This document shows, in pieces, positions 5,343 through 5,858 of a stretch of 5,858 nucleotides of DNA. The notes beneath the pieces are model-generated. The model was not told the origin of the DNA and ran no database searches. It worked only from the letters and a program-made list of their open reading frames with translations. Every line of letters begins with the position of its first letter. Position 1 is the first letter of the stretch. This DNA is from Bacteroidota bacterium (GTDB lineage: Bacteria; Bacteroidota; Bacteroidia; Flavobacteriales; Flavobacteriaceae), in NCBI GenBank assembly GCA_023393485.1, contig JAEWLD010000315.1:1-5858 (forward strand). The letters run 5' to 3'. The translations under genes and the position numbers were made by a program.

Positions 5343-5858
5343 TTAGCGCCTGAACCCGTTCTTAAGGATGATATCCTTTAATCGCGCTTTCAAATCTTCC
5401 CCCGTATCGTAAACCATTTGCTCGCTTGAAGGAAACGGCAATGCGCGGTTATTGAAATATTGCTGGTATTCAGGTTCAACGGCCCGTTTGTCACCGCGTA
5501 GCCGCGCGTAGATATTTTCGAATACGAATTGGCTGGTTAACGGGAATGAGTGGATCAGTTGGTTGTTTTTAAGGTCAACATAATCGACTTTGGCTGTAAC
5601 CCGACTCGTTTTGAATTGCCTGAATTCGCGGACTTTTGCCGTTACGTGCCGAACATCGTCAATCATAATCGCATTGCCGAGGCTGTCCCGAACGATATTC
5701 CCGCGACGGTCGCGCTGCGCTTTTTTACCGACTACGACGTCTTTTTCACGCGTAAACTCGGTTTCCTTGATTTGTTCAGGCGATACATTGATTTGCCTGA
5801 ACCCGACAATCATCGCATAATCATAATCGATATTTTTTTGTTTTGTGCTGTGGTAAGC
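5343..5858 (-). CDS. Hypothetical protein, C-terminal 171 aa (5' end outside the window)
   Basis: The frame is open from the right edge of the window to TAA at 5343-5345. A methionine at 5813 is internal, not necessarily the start, because the reading continues upstream without a stop (AYHSTKQKNIDYDYA before it). I do not recognise a family. Counting from the edge, residues 16-30 (MIVGFRQINVSPEQI) look like a strand and helix start. A basic section with VGKKAQRDRRGNIVRDSLGN follows, which may be a beta hairpin. Then come alternating strands (HVTAKVREFRQFKTSRVTAK, VDYVDLKNN, SFPLTSQFVFEN) and a terminal helix EDLKARLKDIILKNGFRR. The repeated VTAKV strands suggest a beta-sheet protein that may be envelope-associated; a signal peptide, if any, would lie outside the window. 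The gene is convergent with the ytxJ-like gene, 59 bases away. Confidence 0.8.
   Translation of the reverse strand, partial: AYHSTKQKNIDYDYAMIVGFRQINVSPEQIKETEFTREKDVVVGKKAQRDRRGNIVRDSLGNAIMIDDVRHVTAKVREFRQFKTSRVTAKVDYVDLKNNQLIHSFPLTSQFVFENIYARLRGDKRAVEPEYQQYFNNRALPFPSSEQMVYDTGEDLKARLKDIILKNGFRR

Overview
The window looks like a piece of a Bacteroidota chromosome, most likely Flavobacteriaceae and Flavobacterium-like. The reasons are the style of the encoded proteins (a full-length ClpB of flavobacterial type, a YtxJ-type monothiol protein, a TonB-C-like secreted protein), A-rich gene leaders without Shine-Dalgarno sequences, and an exact match to the Bacteroidota -7 promoter box (TAnnTTTG) immediately in front of a small gene. 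No mobile element, CRISPR array, rRNA or tRNA was seen, and the gene content reads as ordinary core or near-core chromosome.

Layout, left to right. A 93-residue hypothetical gene runs rightward (65-346) and meets a leftward pair: a secreted protein with a TonB-C-like domain (407-865), and upstream of it a PfpI/DJ-1-family protein (1012-1554). A divergent intergenic region (1555-1742) carries a near-perfect palindrome and a -7 box. From it a compact rightward pair of very small overlapping genes is expressed: a basic 53-residue protein (1743-1904) and an acidic 71-residue protein (1888-2103). A strong hairpin at 2105-2144 separates this pair from the convergent clpB gene (2158-4761, leftward), which fills nearly half of the window. 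Divergent from clpB is a 124-residue YtxJ-like protein (4909-5283, rightward), closed by a clear intrinsic terminator (5284-5328). The right edge holds the C-terminal part of an unrecognised leftward gene (5343 to beyond 5858).

How the genes fit together. Three of the recognisable products belong to protein and thiol stress handling: ClpB disaggregase, a PfpI/DJ-1-type protein and a putative monothiol bacilliredoxin. They lie in separate transcription units, so a shared role is inferred from proximity only. I see no clear undescribed system. The most unusual items are the tiny basic/acidic overlapping gene pair with an apparently leaderless start, the palindrome just upstream of it, and an inverted repeat with a 9-base spacer in front of clpB.
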